Shown piece after piece: positions 6,509 to 12,622 of a DNA stretch of 15,676 nucleotides. The first letter of the stretch is position 1. Every line of letters begins with the position of its first letter. The notes beneath the pieces are model-generated. The model saw nothing but the letters and a program-made list of their open reading frames with translations. It searched no databases and was not told the origin of the DNA. Both the position numbers and the translations under genes were made by a program. Source of the stretch: an uncultured Acidimicrobiaceae bacterium (GTDB lineage Bacteria; Actinomycetota; Acidimicrobiia; Acidimicrobiales; RAAP-2); assembly GCA_937894805.1 (NCBI GenBank), contig CALAYR010000019.1, positions 1 to 15,676 of the forward strand, given 5' to 3'.

Positions 6509-7554
6509 GTCAGCGGGCCGTGTGTCAGTCGGGGCATCACCAGGTCCCCAAAACGGCGACACTCATCAATGTGGGGGTAGCCCGACAAGATGAAGGCCTC
6601 AATCCCGAGAGCCTGATAGGCCTCAAGCTTGGCCACCACCTGATCGGGTGAGCCGACGATGGCCGCGCCACACCCGGAACGGGCCCGGCCAATACCGGTC
6701 CATAAGTTCGGTTCAACGAAACCTTCGAGGTCGGCCGCTTCACGCAGCTCACTCTGGCGGGCCACGCCCACCGAACCAGCGTCGAGTGACTGTTGGCGAA
6801 TGGCACGGCCAATCTCGTCATCGAGTTCGGCCACGAGATGGGCGGCCGCGGCGCGTGCTTGCTCTTCGGTCTCTCGCACCACCACGTGCACGCGATAGCC
6901 AAAGCGCATGGTCCGCCCGTATGTCGCAGCCCGCGCCGTCATGTCCTCAACAATGGCGCGCACGTTGTCGTACGTATCGGGCCACATGAGATAGACGTCG
7001 GCCATCTGCGCCGCGACATCGCGAGCATCGTCGCTGAGACCACCAAAATAAAAGGGTGGCCGAGGACCGGTGGCAATGCGAGGTGCATCGGTCGCAACGT
7101 TGTAGTGCTCACCCTTCGCATTGACGGCATCGCCTTGGAGGAGGTCATCGAGAATCTTCATCACTTCAAGCGTTCGCCCGTAACGGGGGCTCGAGGCCAT
7201 GGTCTCCCCGGCGAGATCGCTCGAGATGATGTTGATGTCAATTCGATTATCGGCGAGGTGCTGCAGCGTGGCGATTTGGCGGGCCAGCTGCGGGGGCCAG
7301 TTCTCACCGGTGCGAACGGCCACCAACAAACGAATGCGCGAGGTGGTGCGAGCCAGGGCGGCGGCCATGGCCACCGTGTCAAGGCCCAGGGCGTACCCCG
7401 ACGGCAGGAGGATTGAATCGAATCCCTGCTCTTCGGCGGTGGCAACAATCTCAGAACAGTGGTCCCACGAAGAACGAAGCTGGGGGCTCACCACCCCAAG
7501 CTGTTCGTAGTCATCATCACAGAGCGCGGAGAACCAAGAGATTTCAAGTGCCAC
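6505..7554 (-). CDS. SsuD-like FMNH2-dependent monooxygenase (LLM class)
   Basis: Bacterial luciferase-like TIM-barrel flavin enzyme, 349 aa. Several stretches follow alkanesulfonate monooxygenase SsuD closely: LLPSGYALG, IRLLVAVRTG followed by LARQIATLQHL, a PNLWTGIGRARSG segment, AAIVGSPDQV, and near the end FILSGYPHIDECRRFG. SsuD releases sulfite from alkanesulfonates using reduced FMN and oxygen. No ssuABC transporter or SsuE flavin reductase is in view, so the true substrate may be another sulfonate or organic compound. GTG start at 7554 with the family-typical beginning ALEISWFSA; GAACAT lies six bases upstream, a weak match to the leaderless box. The TAG stop overlaps the stop of the convergent dehydrogenase. 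LLM membership is secure; the SsuD subgroup is likely. Confidence 0.9.
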   Translation of the reverse strand: MALEISWFSALCDDDYEQLGVVSPQLRSSWDHCSEIVATAEEQGFDSILLPSGYALGLDTVAMAAALARTTSRIRLLVAVRTGENWPPQLARQIATLQHLADNRIDINIISSDLAGETMASSPRYGRTLEVMKILDDLLQGDAVNAKGEHYNVATDAPRIATGPRPPFYFGGLSDDARDVAAQMADVYLMWPDTYDNVRAIVEDMTARAATYGRTMRFGYRVHVVVRETEEQARAAAAHLVAELDDEIGRAIRQQSLDAGSVGVARQSELREAADLEGFVEPNLWTGIGRARSGCGAAIVGSPDQVVAKLEAYQALGIEAFILSGYPHIDECRRFGDLVMPRLTHGPLT

Positions 7555-7574
7555 GCCACTATGTTCTCACTAAC

Positions 7575-7588
7575 GTTCTTGGAAGAAC
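7575..7588. promoter_or_regulatory. Inverted repeat between divergent genes, candidate operator
   Basis: GTTCTT-GG-AAGAAC, perfect 6-bp arms around a 2-bp centre, in the 52-bp gap between the SsuD-like gene (minus) and the serine hydrolase (plus). It lies just downstream of a TATGTT box (7560-7565), which could be the hydrolase -10, so a bound protein would block that promoter. The site is short enough that chance is not excluded. Confidence 0.4.
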
Positions 7589-7606
7589 TGGATTGAGGGG
7601 GGCCAC

Positions 7607-8737
7607 ATGGCCGAAGTACAGGGATTCACTACTGAGAAGTTCGAGGGCCTACGGGGGGTGCTTTCGAGTCAGCTTGATAGCGGTGCCGATATTGGCGCCT
7701 CCATTGCCGTGGTCCATCACGACGAACTCGTTGTTGATATCTGGGGTGGCTACCAGGACGAGGCCAAGACCACGCCGTGGGAGCGCGACACCATCGTGAA
7801 CGTCTGGTCGACGACCAAGACGATGACCTTCCTAGTCGCATTGATGTTGGTGGACCGTGGCGAGTTGGACTTCTTTGCTCCCGTCGCGAAGTACTGGCCC
7901 GAGTTTGCGGCCAACGGCAAAGAGGCCATTGAGGTACGACACCTGATGTCACACACCTCTGGACTCTCCGCCTGGGATGAGCTGACACCCGAAGAGCTGG
8001 CCGACTGGGAACTCTCTACGGCCAAACTGGCGGCCCAAGCACCCTGGTGGACACCGGGTGACGGATCGGGTTACCACTTAGTGTCGCAAGGCCACCTCAT
8101 CGGTGAAGTCGTGCGTCGAATTACTGGCGAGACCATTGGGCAGTTCTTTAAGCGTGAAGTGGCCGACGTGCTCGGCGCCGACTTTCACATCGGCCTTCCC
8201 GAATCTGAAGAACACCGCGTGAGTTTGGTTATTCCTCCACCACCACTCGATGCTTCACAACTCGGTATTGAGGCCGGGTCCGTCGCCTACAAGTCCTACA
8301 CCGGACCACTTCTCGATGCGACCTATCCCCAGCACCGCTGGTGGCGGGCGGCCGAGATTCCCGCGGCCAATGGTCACGGCAACGCCCGATCGGTGGCCAC
8401 CATTCAGGCCATCATCGCCGGCAAGGGTCAGACCCAGGGTCATCGCTTCTTCTCGGAAGCCACCAGTGATCTGATCTTCCAAACCCAATCCCACGGGATC
8501 GACCGCGTCTTGGGCACCGAGATTCACTTCGGCATGGGTTACGGACTCGCGAGTTCCATCATGCCGCTCGGACCACGTGCCTGTTACTGGGGTGGTTACG
8601 GCGGTTCGGTCATCATCATGGACCAAGACGCCGACCTGACGATTGCCTACATGATGAATCGCATGGACAGCGTGCTCACCGGAGACGTTCGGGGAGCCAA
8701 CGTCGCCATGGTGGCCGCTATCGCCGCCATGTCGTAA
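7607..8737 (+). CDS. Serine hydrolase, beta-lactamase/esterase family VIII (EstB-like)
   Basis: Penicillin-binding-protein-fold serine hydrolase, 376 aa. The nucleophile motif is SxxK in VWSTTKTMTF (Ser68, Lys71); the second catalytic motif is the tyrosine of GSGYHLVSQGHL (Tyr156); a third conserved patch near the end reads YWGGYGGSVIIMD. HTSGLSAWDE (residues 116 on) is also typical. No signal peptide is visible, so the enzyme should be cytoplasmic, which favours an esterase or amide hydrolase over a resistance beta-lactamase. ATG start at 7607 is backed by a strong GAGGGGGG ribosome site (7595-7602), one of the few clear ones in the window. Divergent from the SsuD-like gene. Ends 10 bp before the convergent DoxX-like gene. 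Confidence 0.93.
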   Translation: MAEVQGFTTEKFEGLRGVLSSQLDSGADIGASIAVVHHDELVVDIWGGYQDEAKTTPWERDTIVNVWSTTKTMTFLVALMLVDRGELDFFAPVAKYWPEFAANGKEAIEVRHLMSHTSGLSAWDELTPEELADWELSTAKLAAQAPWWTPGDGSGYHLVSQGHLIGEVVRRITGETIGQFFKREVADVLGADFHIGLPESEEHRVSLVIPPPPLDASQLGIEAGSVAYKSYTGPLLDATYPQHRWWRAAEIPAANGHGNARSVATIQAIIAGKGQTQGHRFFSEATSDLIFQTQSHGIDRVLGTEIHFGMGYGLASSIMPLGPRACYWGGYGGSVIIMDQDADLTIAYMMNRMDSVLTGDVRGANVAMVAAIAAMS

Positions 8738-8747
8738 TTGCTACGAC

Positions 8748-9101
8748 TTAGCGCGCAGTAATTTCGAGAATCGCCACGGCGAGCGAAAGCCAGCCGAGCA
8801 CCATCGCGGGGGCAAAGTCCTTGACCTTGTCCTTGGCCCGCAGGTGGAAGAAGACGGCGCCGTCGAAGTAGAGCATCAGGCCAATGGCTGCGGCCACACC
8901 CAGTGGCTTACTCCAAATACCGGCGAAGAGACCAATGGCGCCAAAGATCTCCAGAATTGCTAGGACCTGAATCATGTCGGGCTTAACGCCGACGTGCTCC
9001 ATTGAGGCCATGATGTCGGGCTTCTTGGTGAGCTTGCCGAGCGCAGAGGCAATGGCGACTGCACCCAAGAGGCTCGCCAGAATGATGAGAACAATGGTCA
9101 T
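8748..9101 (-). CDS. DoxX-like small membrane protein
   Basis: 117 aa with four hydrophobic helices (about residues 2-20, 43-61, 66-84 and 97-115), the size and layout of the DoxX/DoxD-like family. Features include a conserved small-residue helix with EIFGAIGLFAGIW and LYFDGAVFFHLRAKD in the loop after the third helix. Family members have been tied to respiratory or thiol-stress functions, but most are uncharacterised and I do not assign a reaction. ATG start at 9101 has a consensus AAGGAG ribosome site (9107-9112) five bases upstream. It ends convergently 10 bp from the serine hydrolase gene. It is a single-gene unit on this strand: vapBC upstream is divergent. Confidence 0.82.
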   Translation of the reverse strand: MTIVLIILASLLGAVAIASALGKLTKKPDIMASMEHVGVKPDMIQVLAILEIFGAIGLFAGIWSKPLGVAAAIGLMLYFDGAVFFHLRAKDKVKDFAPAMVLGWLSLAVAILEITAR

Positions 9102-9222
9102 GGTGACTCCTTAATTTCCAAATGCCGCGTAAGGCGAATGCCAAAAGCGTAGTGAGGGAGTCCGGAATCTTTGGGACCTCGGCGAACGGCATCCCGGTCG
9201 CAGGCAATTGCCAGGTTGTATA

Positions 9223-9244
9223 AGTACTACAGCGGTGTAGTACT
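9223..9244. promoter_or_regulatory. vapBC operator, perfect 9-bp inverted repeat
   Basis: AGTACTACA-GCGG-TGTAGTACT. The arms are exact reverse complements. The right arm runs into the -10 box TACTTT (9241-9246) of the vapB promoter, and TTGTAT (9216-9221) is a possible -35 to the left with a long 19-base spacer. This is the position expected for autorepression by a Phd/VapB antitoxin dimer, alone or with its toxin. The assignment as operator is inference from symmetry and position. Confidence 0.72.
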
Positions 9245-9252
9245 TTTTAATC
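9241..9252 (+). promoter_or_regulatory. -10 box and leaderless start of vapB
   Basis: TACTTT, then TTAATC, then ATG at 9253. This is a TANNNT box with a six-base gap to the start codon and no Shine-Dalgarno sequence in between, so transcription probably starts on the A of the ATG. The first four bases of the box are the last four of the operator palindrome. Confidence 0.6.
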
Positions 9253-9528
9253 ATGGTCACGGTATCGCTACGAGAGCTCAATCAAAAGACGGCCGAAGTA
9301 ATGGCCCGCGTTGAGCGAGGTGAGTCACTCGAAATCACTCGCAACGGGCGGCGGATCGCCACCATCGTGCCATCAGGGCCCCACCCGTTAGAGCAGTTGT
9401 TGGCATCGGGATTAGTCAGTGTCGTGGCTACTAGGAACGACCTAACGTTCGAGATTGAAGAAAATGTTGAGGGAAGCAGCGGACTAGATGCGATCCTCGA
9501 TGATCGCTACGGCACTGGTCGTTGGTAA
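9253..9528 (+). CDS. vapB: Type II antitoxin, Phd/YefM family (VapB-type)
   Basis: Antitoxin that neutralises the downstream PIN toxin and represses its own operon. 91 aa, normal length. The N-terminal DNA-binding and dimerisation fold is clear: VSLRELNQKTAEVMARVE, then RGESLEITRNG and RRIATIVP (residues 4-40). The C-terminal half (about 41-91), ending in LDAILDDRYGTGRW, would wrap the toxin. ATG start at 9253 is supported by the leaderless box and by the family N-terminus. The stop is 3 bases before the toxin GTG. Base and codon use here is less GC-biased than in flanking genes (for example runs of GAA, ACT, TCA), in line with an acquired element. Confidence 0.9.
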   Translation: MVTVSLRELNQKTAEVMARVERGESLEITRNGRRIATIVPSGPHPLEQLLASGLVSVVATRNDLTFEIEENVEGSSGLDAILDDRYGTGRW

Positions 9529-9531
9529 CGC

Positions 9532-9945
9532 GTGACCATCTACCTGGATACGTCAGCGGCGATCAAGCTCGTCCACGCCGAAACTCATAGTCGGGAATTG
9601 AGCGAATGGCTTCAACAACGTGAAAACGAGAATCTGATTTCTTCTGCGCTGATACTGGTTGAGACTCATCGAGCTGTTCGGCGGATTGAACCATCCCTCA
9701 CTAGCCGGGCCAACCACGTTCTGAGTACAATCCATCACATTGCTATGGCAACGCCAATTCTTGAACGAGCTGCGGCGTTCCCCTCCTCTGATCTGCGCTC
9801 ACTGGACGCAATCCACCTAGCCACGGCCACGTACGTTCGCGACGAGGGATTTTCAGCCATCGACGCGTTTGTCACCTACGACGTCAGGCTGGCTGCTTTG
9901 GCTACTGAGCACGGGCTACGAACAGTGAGCCCCGGCAACGGCTGA
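9532..9945 (+). CDS. vapC: PIN-domain ribonuclease toxin, VapC type
   Basis: Metal-dependent RNase, the toxin of the pair. 137 aa. The acidic site is complete: D6 in YLDTSAAIK, E44 in LVETHRAV, D92 in LDAIHLATA and D117 in TYDVRLAALA, so the toxin looks active rather than degraded. GTG start at 9532, three bases after the antitoxin stop, gives the standard VapC N-terminus; expression should depend on coupling to vapB. VapC enzymes commonly cut tRNA or rRNA, but the target cannot be told from sequence. A short inverted repeat follows the stop. The pair sits alone between a DoxX-like gene and a convergent membrane-protein gene. Confidence 0.92.
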   Translation: MTIYLDTSAAIKLVHAETHSRELSEWLQQRENENLISSALILVETHRAVRRIEPSLTSRANHVLSTIHHIAMATPILERAAAFPSSDLRSLDAIHLATATYVRDEGFSAIDAFVTYDVRLAALATEHGLRTVSPGNG

Positions 9946-9968
9946 CGACGATCAGCATGGTGGTCGTC
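9944..9968 (+). terminator. Weak hairpin after vapC
   Basis: GACGAC (9944-9949) pairs with GTCGTC (9963-9968) around a 13-base loop, overlapping the vapC stop codon and followed by only two T. This could slow transcription or act as a 3' end, but it lacks a T tract. Confidence 0.25.
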
Positions 9969-10029
9969 TTGAGACTGCCACTCTTCGGCTTCTTCTGGTG
10001 CGCTGCAACCATTAAATAGGCGTGTTTAA

Positions 10030-10046
10030 GAAGCCCCTAGAGCTTC
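10030..10046 (-). terminator. Small stem-loop at the end of the COG4705-type gene
   Basis: GAAGC and GCTTC form a 5-bp stem with a 7-base loop that contains the TAG stop (10037-10039); on the minus strand it is followed by TTAAAC. Its position suits a transcript end, but the stem is short. Confidence 0.25.
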
Positions 10047-10822
10047 GGCTTATCAATCTTGGTAACGGCTAAGAAGGTGACAAGCCCAAGGATGGCCGTG
10101 AGAAAGATGAGGCTGGTGGTCGTTGTTCCCAGACCTATGCCACTCGTATTTTTCGGCTGGGCGAGAAAGTCCCCGAGCGAAGCCCCCAGAGGGCGGGTAA
10201 CGATATAGGTGGCCCAAAAGGCTGTAACTCCATCAAGGATCTTGAAGCGGAAGGCCACCCCGGCCGCGATAATGACGCCAGCGAAAATGACCAGACTGGT
10301 GAAATACCCCAGAGTGAATTTCTCAGCGAAGAGATCTCCTGCCGCCGTGCCGAGGGCGAAGGTAAACAGAATCGTGGTCCAGTAAAAGGCCTCTCGACGC
10401 AAGTTATCGACGGTATGGATTGAGAGAGTCTTTTCGACTCGGTACCAGGTGACAAAGGTTGCCGCAAGCGCGATAACAAAAACAATTGTCGCGATTACGA
10501 GAGAGACACCTAGGTGGTCGACCATGTTGTCGGTGAACAAAGTTCCAGCCACGCTGATGAGCACCACGCACAACCAGTAGATCGGGGCGAGATAGCGGTT
10601 GAGTCGGAACTGCCAAATCAACGCCGCTACGAGGAGTCCCACCATCAGCAACGTGGTGCCCAGTGACCCCAAGCCGAGGTTGTTCGCTAGCCAGTCAGCG
10701 AATGTTTCGCCAACGGTCGTCGCGAGCACTTTGATCAACCAGAAGTACAGGGTTATTTCTGGAACCTTGATCAACGTTGAACGCAACGTGGAACTTCTGT
10801 GGGCATTAGGCGATGTAGTCAC
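10037..10822 (-). CDS. Four-repeat membrane protein, COG4705/DUF347-like
   Basis: Uncharacterised integral membrane protein, 261 aa, with roughly eight hydrophobic segments. The N-terminal VPEITLYFWLIKVLATTVGE is the hallmark I know from COG4705/DUF347 proteins. The motif W-x9-G-x4-D recurs four times with identical inner spacing: W28/G38/D43, W83/G93/D98, W148/G158/D163 and W203/G213/D218. The gaps between repeats are 55, 65 and 55 residues, that is, two pairs. Such buried Trp and Asp repeats suggest a symmetrical channel or carrier, but no function is established. GTG start at 10822; TACCCT lies five bases upstream as a possible leaderless box. Convergent with vapC and downstream of tRNA-Ala on the same strand. 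Slightly less GC-rich than its neighbours. Confidence 0.82.
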   Translation of the reverse strand: MTTSPNAHRSSTLRSTLIKVPEITLYFWLIKVLATTVGETFADWLANNLGLGSLGTTLLMVGLLVAALIWQFRLNRYLAPIYWLCVVLISVAGTLFTDNMVDHLGVSLVIATIVFVIALAATFVTWYRVEKTLSIHTVDNLRREAFYWTTILFTFALGTAAGDLFAEKFTLGYFTSLVIFAGVIIAAGVAFRFKILDGVTAFWATYIVTRPLGASLGDFLAQPKNTSGIGLGTTTTSLIFLTAILGLVTFLAVTKIDKPKL

Positions 10823-10848
10823 ATCCGAGGGTATCTAGTTTCGCGTCA

Positions 10849-10876
10849 GGATTCGATGAGAACGAAGTAAGAATCC
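10849..10876 (-). terminator. Hairpin downstream of tRNA-Ala
   Basis: GGATTC (10849-10854) and GAATCC (10871-10876) are perfect complements around a 16-base loop, starting 9 bases past the mature 3' end of tRNA-Ala on the minus strand. There is no T tract, so it may be a processing or stability element rather than an intrinsic terminator. Confidence 0.3.
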
Positions 10877-10884
10877 GCAATCTG

Positions 10885-10957
10885 TGGAGACGATGGGGAT
10901 CGAACCCACGACCTCAGGCTTGCAAAGCCCGCGCTCTACCAACTGAGCTACATCCCC
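10885..10957 (-). tRNA. tRNA-Ala, anticodon TGC
   Basis: 73 bases, minus strand. The acceptor stem GGGGATG/CGTCTCC includes the G3:U70 wobble pair, the identity mark of alanine tRNA. The D-arm reads AGCTCAGTTGGTAGAGC, the anticodon loop TTTGCAA gives TGC, and the T-arm carries GGTTCGATCCC. The discriminator is A and the following bases are CAG, so the CCA tail is not encoded. A TAGTAT box (10972-10977, minus) 14 bases upstream is a likely -10. Confidence 0.98.
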
Positions 10958-10971
10958 TTGGTGCAGTCATG

Positions 10972-10977
10972 ATACTA
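10972..10977 (-). promoter_or_regulatory. -10 box of tRNA-Ala
   Basis: TAGTAT on the minus strand, 14 bases before the first base of tRNA-Ala. It matches TANNNT and would give a short 5' leader for RNase P to remove. No clear -35 was found. Confidence 0.4.
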
Positions 10978-10991
10978 AATCTGAAGGTGGC

Positions 10992-11588
10992 CTATTTCGT
11001 CGCCGTGGGCGCAAACCGCTGCCCCACTTTGGTGAGGATGAGCAGCCAAATAATGACGTCGGCGCCGAAAATTGCCAGCGGGAAGGCCACGCCGGCCGTC
11101 GTCCACTCGTGCAGGGTCAACAGGGTGATAGTGGCATTGATAGTTCCCGTGATGTACGGACCCTGAGCCTCAGTTTGCGGACTGAAGAAGGCCTTCTTCA
11201 GGGTCGGTAGTGCGGCCACCGTGTCGGCGGCTACTTGAGCGATGAGACCAATTGTCGGCTGGTCACTGGCCAGCCAGATCACGAGCCCCACCACGGAGAG
11301 AAAACCACACAGCAGGTCAAAGGGGCCGAGGTTCCACACGGCCGACTTGGACTTCCACGACGCCACCAAAACGGCGCAGGGAATAAGACCGACCATGAGC
11401 GTCATGGTCGAAGCCACGCCCACACCCTCTTGAATCTCGATCACAAAAGCCAACAGCGGGGCCACCGCCCACATGATCCACGTCACGCGGTTGGGCTGGG
11501 CCTCACCACTGAGAACTTTGCGGATATAGGTGGTGGCGCCGATGATGGAAATGCCGGCGGCAATGAAGACGGACCAGGAAGGAATCAC
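10992..11588 (-). CDS. PQ-loop-like membrane protein of unknown function
   Basis: 198 aa, about seven hydrophobic segments. Two regions look like paired PQ-loop-type repeats: YIRKVLSGEAQPNRVTWIMW (residues 21-40) followed by AVAP, and near residues 121-140 ADTVAALPTLKKAF followed by SPQTE. The NRVTW...W...P signature recurs in a family of small bacterial and archaeal membrane proteins that I recognise but cannot name, distantly like SWEET/PQ-loop carriers. Function is not known. GTG start at 11588 (IPSWSVFIAAG); a GGGGAG sequence lies 10 bases upstream, rather far for a ribosome site. Divergent from the thioesterase gene (56 bp) and just upstream of tRNA-Ala on the same strand. Confidence 0.75.
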   Translation of the reverse strand: MIPSWSVFIAAGISIIGATTYIRKVLSGEAQPNRVTWIMWAVAPLLAFVIEIQEGVGVASTMTLMVGLIPCAVLVASWKSKSAVWNLGPFDLLCGFLSVVGLVIWLASDQPTIGLIAQVAADTVAALPTLKKAFFSPQTEAQGPYITGTINATITLLTLHEWTTAGVAFPLAIFGADVIIWLLILTKVGQRFAPTATK

Positions 11589-11630
11589 GTTGAACAGTCT
11601 CCCCTAATTCCTAGTGACACGGGGAACTAC

Positions 11631-11636
11631 TAGCGT
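11631..11636 (+). promoter_or_regulatory. -10-like box ahead of the double-hotdog thioesterase
   Basis: TAGCGT, eight bases before the ATG at 11645. It matches TANNNT and would give an mRNA with a leader of one or two bases at most. No Shine-Dalgarno sequence lies between box and start. Confidence 0.4.
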
Positions 11637-11644
11637 TTAGCGCT

Positions 11645-12448
11645 ATGGACGTAAAGCAATTCCTCGGGATTCAGCAGGTCGGTAAGGGTCATTGGCGATT
11701 GGAAGTCGACGAGCGCCTCATTACCCCGGGCCAATTCCTCTTTGGTGGCTGTGGACTGGCCGCTGGCGTGGTGGCCCTCGAAGAAGACAGTGGTCGACCC
11801 TGCATCTGGGCCACCGCGCACTATCTCAGCTACGCCCCGACCCACGCCACGGTGGACGTCTTCACCACGCTCGCCGTTGAAGGCGGCAACGTCACGCAGG
11901 CACGCGCGACCGCCATGGTCGACGGCAAGGAGATTTTGACGATCAACGCCGCCCTAGGTCGCGGATCGCTCACGGCCGACGAGCCGTGGACTGAGATGCC
12001 CGATGTTCCCGGCCCGATGGACTGCCCGCCTCGCGTTATTCCTGCGGCCTACGGACAGTCAATTTTCACGAGTACCGAGACGCGCACGGCTCTCGGCCGC
12101 ACCATGGAGCAGATGGACGGCACGAAGGGCTCCCCCAACACGGCCCTCTGGGCTCGGGTGCCCGGCCACCTCGAACCGTCGGCCGGCACATTGGCAATCT
12201 TCGGCGACTACGTTTCGGGCGGTGTGGCCAACCCCCTCGGTCAGCGCACCATGGGCCGCAGTCTCGACAACACGATTCGCGTGGTGACCCTGGAGCCCAC
12301 GGAATGGGTCCTCTGCGACATTCGCATGCACGCCCTTTCCGGTGGTTTCGCCCAAGGTACGGCCTTCCTCTGGAGCGAACGGGGCACCCTCCTCGCGACG
12401 GCCAGTCAGACCATTGCCGCCAAAATTTGGGACGGTCCCCGCAACTAA
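11645..12448 (+). CDS. Acyl-CoA thioesterase, TesB-like double hotdog
   Basis: Thioesterase-family protein expected to hydrolyse acyl-CoA in the cytoplasm. 267 aa, enough for two hotdog domains. The first contains GQFLFGGCGLAAGVVALEE and the strand region CIWATAHYLSYAPTHATV. The second begins near PNTALWARVPG (about residue 160) and contains AIFGDYVSGGVANPLGQ, typical of the TesB Asp region, followed by SLDNTIRVV and a C-terminal ASQTIAAKI strand. ATG start at 11645 is the family-like beginning and is preceded by a TANNNT box eight bases away. It stands alone: divergent from the PQ-loop-like gene and followed after 40 bases by tRNA-Ile. Preferred acyl chain is not readable. Confidence 0.85.
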   Translation: MDVKQFLGIQQVGKGHWRLEVDERLITPGQFLFGGCGLAAGVVALEEDSGRPCIWATAHYLSYAPTHATVDVFTTLAVEGGNVTQARATAMVDGKEILTINAALGRGSLTADEPWTEMPDVPGPMDCPPRVIPAAYGQSIFTSTETRTALGRTMEQMDGTKGSPNTALWARVPGHLEPSAGTLAIFGDYVSGGVANPLGQRTMGRSLDNTIRVVTLEPTEWVLCDIRMHALSGGFAQGTAFLWSERGTLLATASQTIAAKIWDGPRN

Positions 12449-12470
12449 ATCGGGACTCCCTTCCCGTGCT

Positions 12471-12483
12471 GTAGAATTTCTAC
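12471..12483 (+). promoter_or_regulatory. tRNA-Ile -10 region within a short palindrome
   Basis: GTAGAA-T-TTCTAC is a perfect inverted repeat with a single central T. It contains TAGAAT (12472-12477), a TANNNT box placed 11 bases before tRNA-Ile, so it is the probable -10. The symmetry could be a protein site or chance. Confidence 0.4.
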
Positions 12484-12488
12484 TTCGC

Positions 12489-12565
12489 GGGGCTATAGCT
12501 CAGTCGGTTAGAGCGCAGCACTGATAATGCTGAGGTCGTAAGTTCGATTCTTACTAGCCCCACCA
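12489..12565 (+). tRNA. tRNA-Ile, anticodon GAT, CCA encoded
   Basis: Acceptor stem GGGGCTA/TAGCCCC is seven perfect pairs. The D-arm reads AGCTCAGTCGGTTAGAGC, the anticodon loop CTGATAA gives GAT, and the T-arm carries AGTTCGATTC. Discriminator A is at 12562 and an encoded CCA follows (12563-12565), unlike the tRNA-Ala of this window. It is not inside an rRNA operon here. Confidence 0.98.
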
Positions 12566-12567
12566 AT

Positions 12568-12606
12568 CCGTCGGCCCGCAGGGTCGCTTTCGGGACCCTT
12601 CGACGG
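12568..12606 (+). terminator. Two-helix stem-loop between tRNA-Ile and aminotransferase
   Basis: CCGTCG (12568-12573) pairs with CGACGG (12601-12606), and inside it AGGGTC (12580-12585) pairs with GACCCT (12594-12599). The helices are separated by a 6-base bulge on the 5' side and a single T on the 3' side, with an 8-base loop. All 12 pairs are Watson-Crick and mostly GC. No T tract follows, so it may be a 3' end or pause for the tRNA transcript, or a 5' structure of the aminotransferase mRNA, whose ribosome site starts 9 bases later. Confidence 0.5.
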
Positions 12607-12622
12607 TTGAGTTGAAAGGGCG

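Noticed and set aside
6047..6562. Open frame of 171 codons on the minus strand, antisense to the Gfo/Idh/MocA gene
   Set aside because: It overlaps a well-supported dehydrogenase, crosses its stop, has no ribosome site and shows no domain.
6793..7416. Open frame of 207 codons on the plus strand, antisense to the SsuD-like gene
   Set aside because: The minus-strand protein has clear family motifs through this whole stretch. The plus frame has no recognisable domain, and its low-complexity, His/Arg/Gly-rich sequence is typical of an antisense shadow in GC-rich DNA.
9118..9146. Direct repeat AATGCC at 16-bp spacing with nearby GCG motifs, upstream of the DoxX-like gene
   Set aside because: Six bases repeated twice is too little to claim an operator or repeat element.
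9940..10885. Possible integration site using tRNA-Ala
   Set aside because: I compared the tRNA 3' portion with sequence at the other side of the vapBC patch and saw no direct repeat, and there is no integrase gene.
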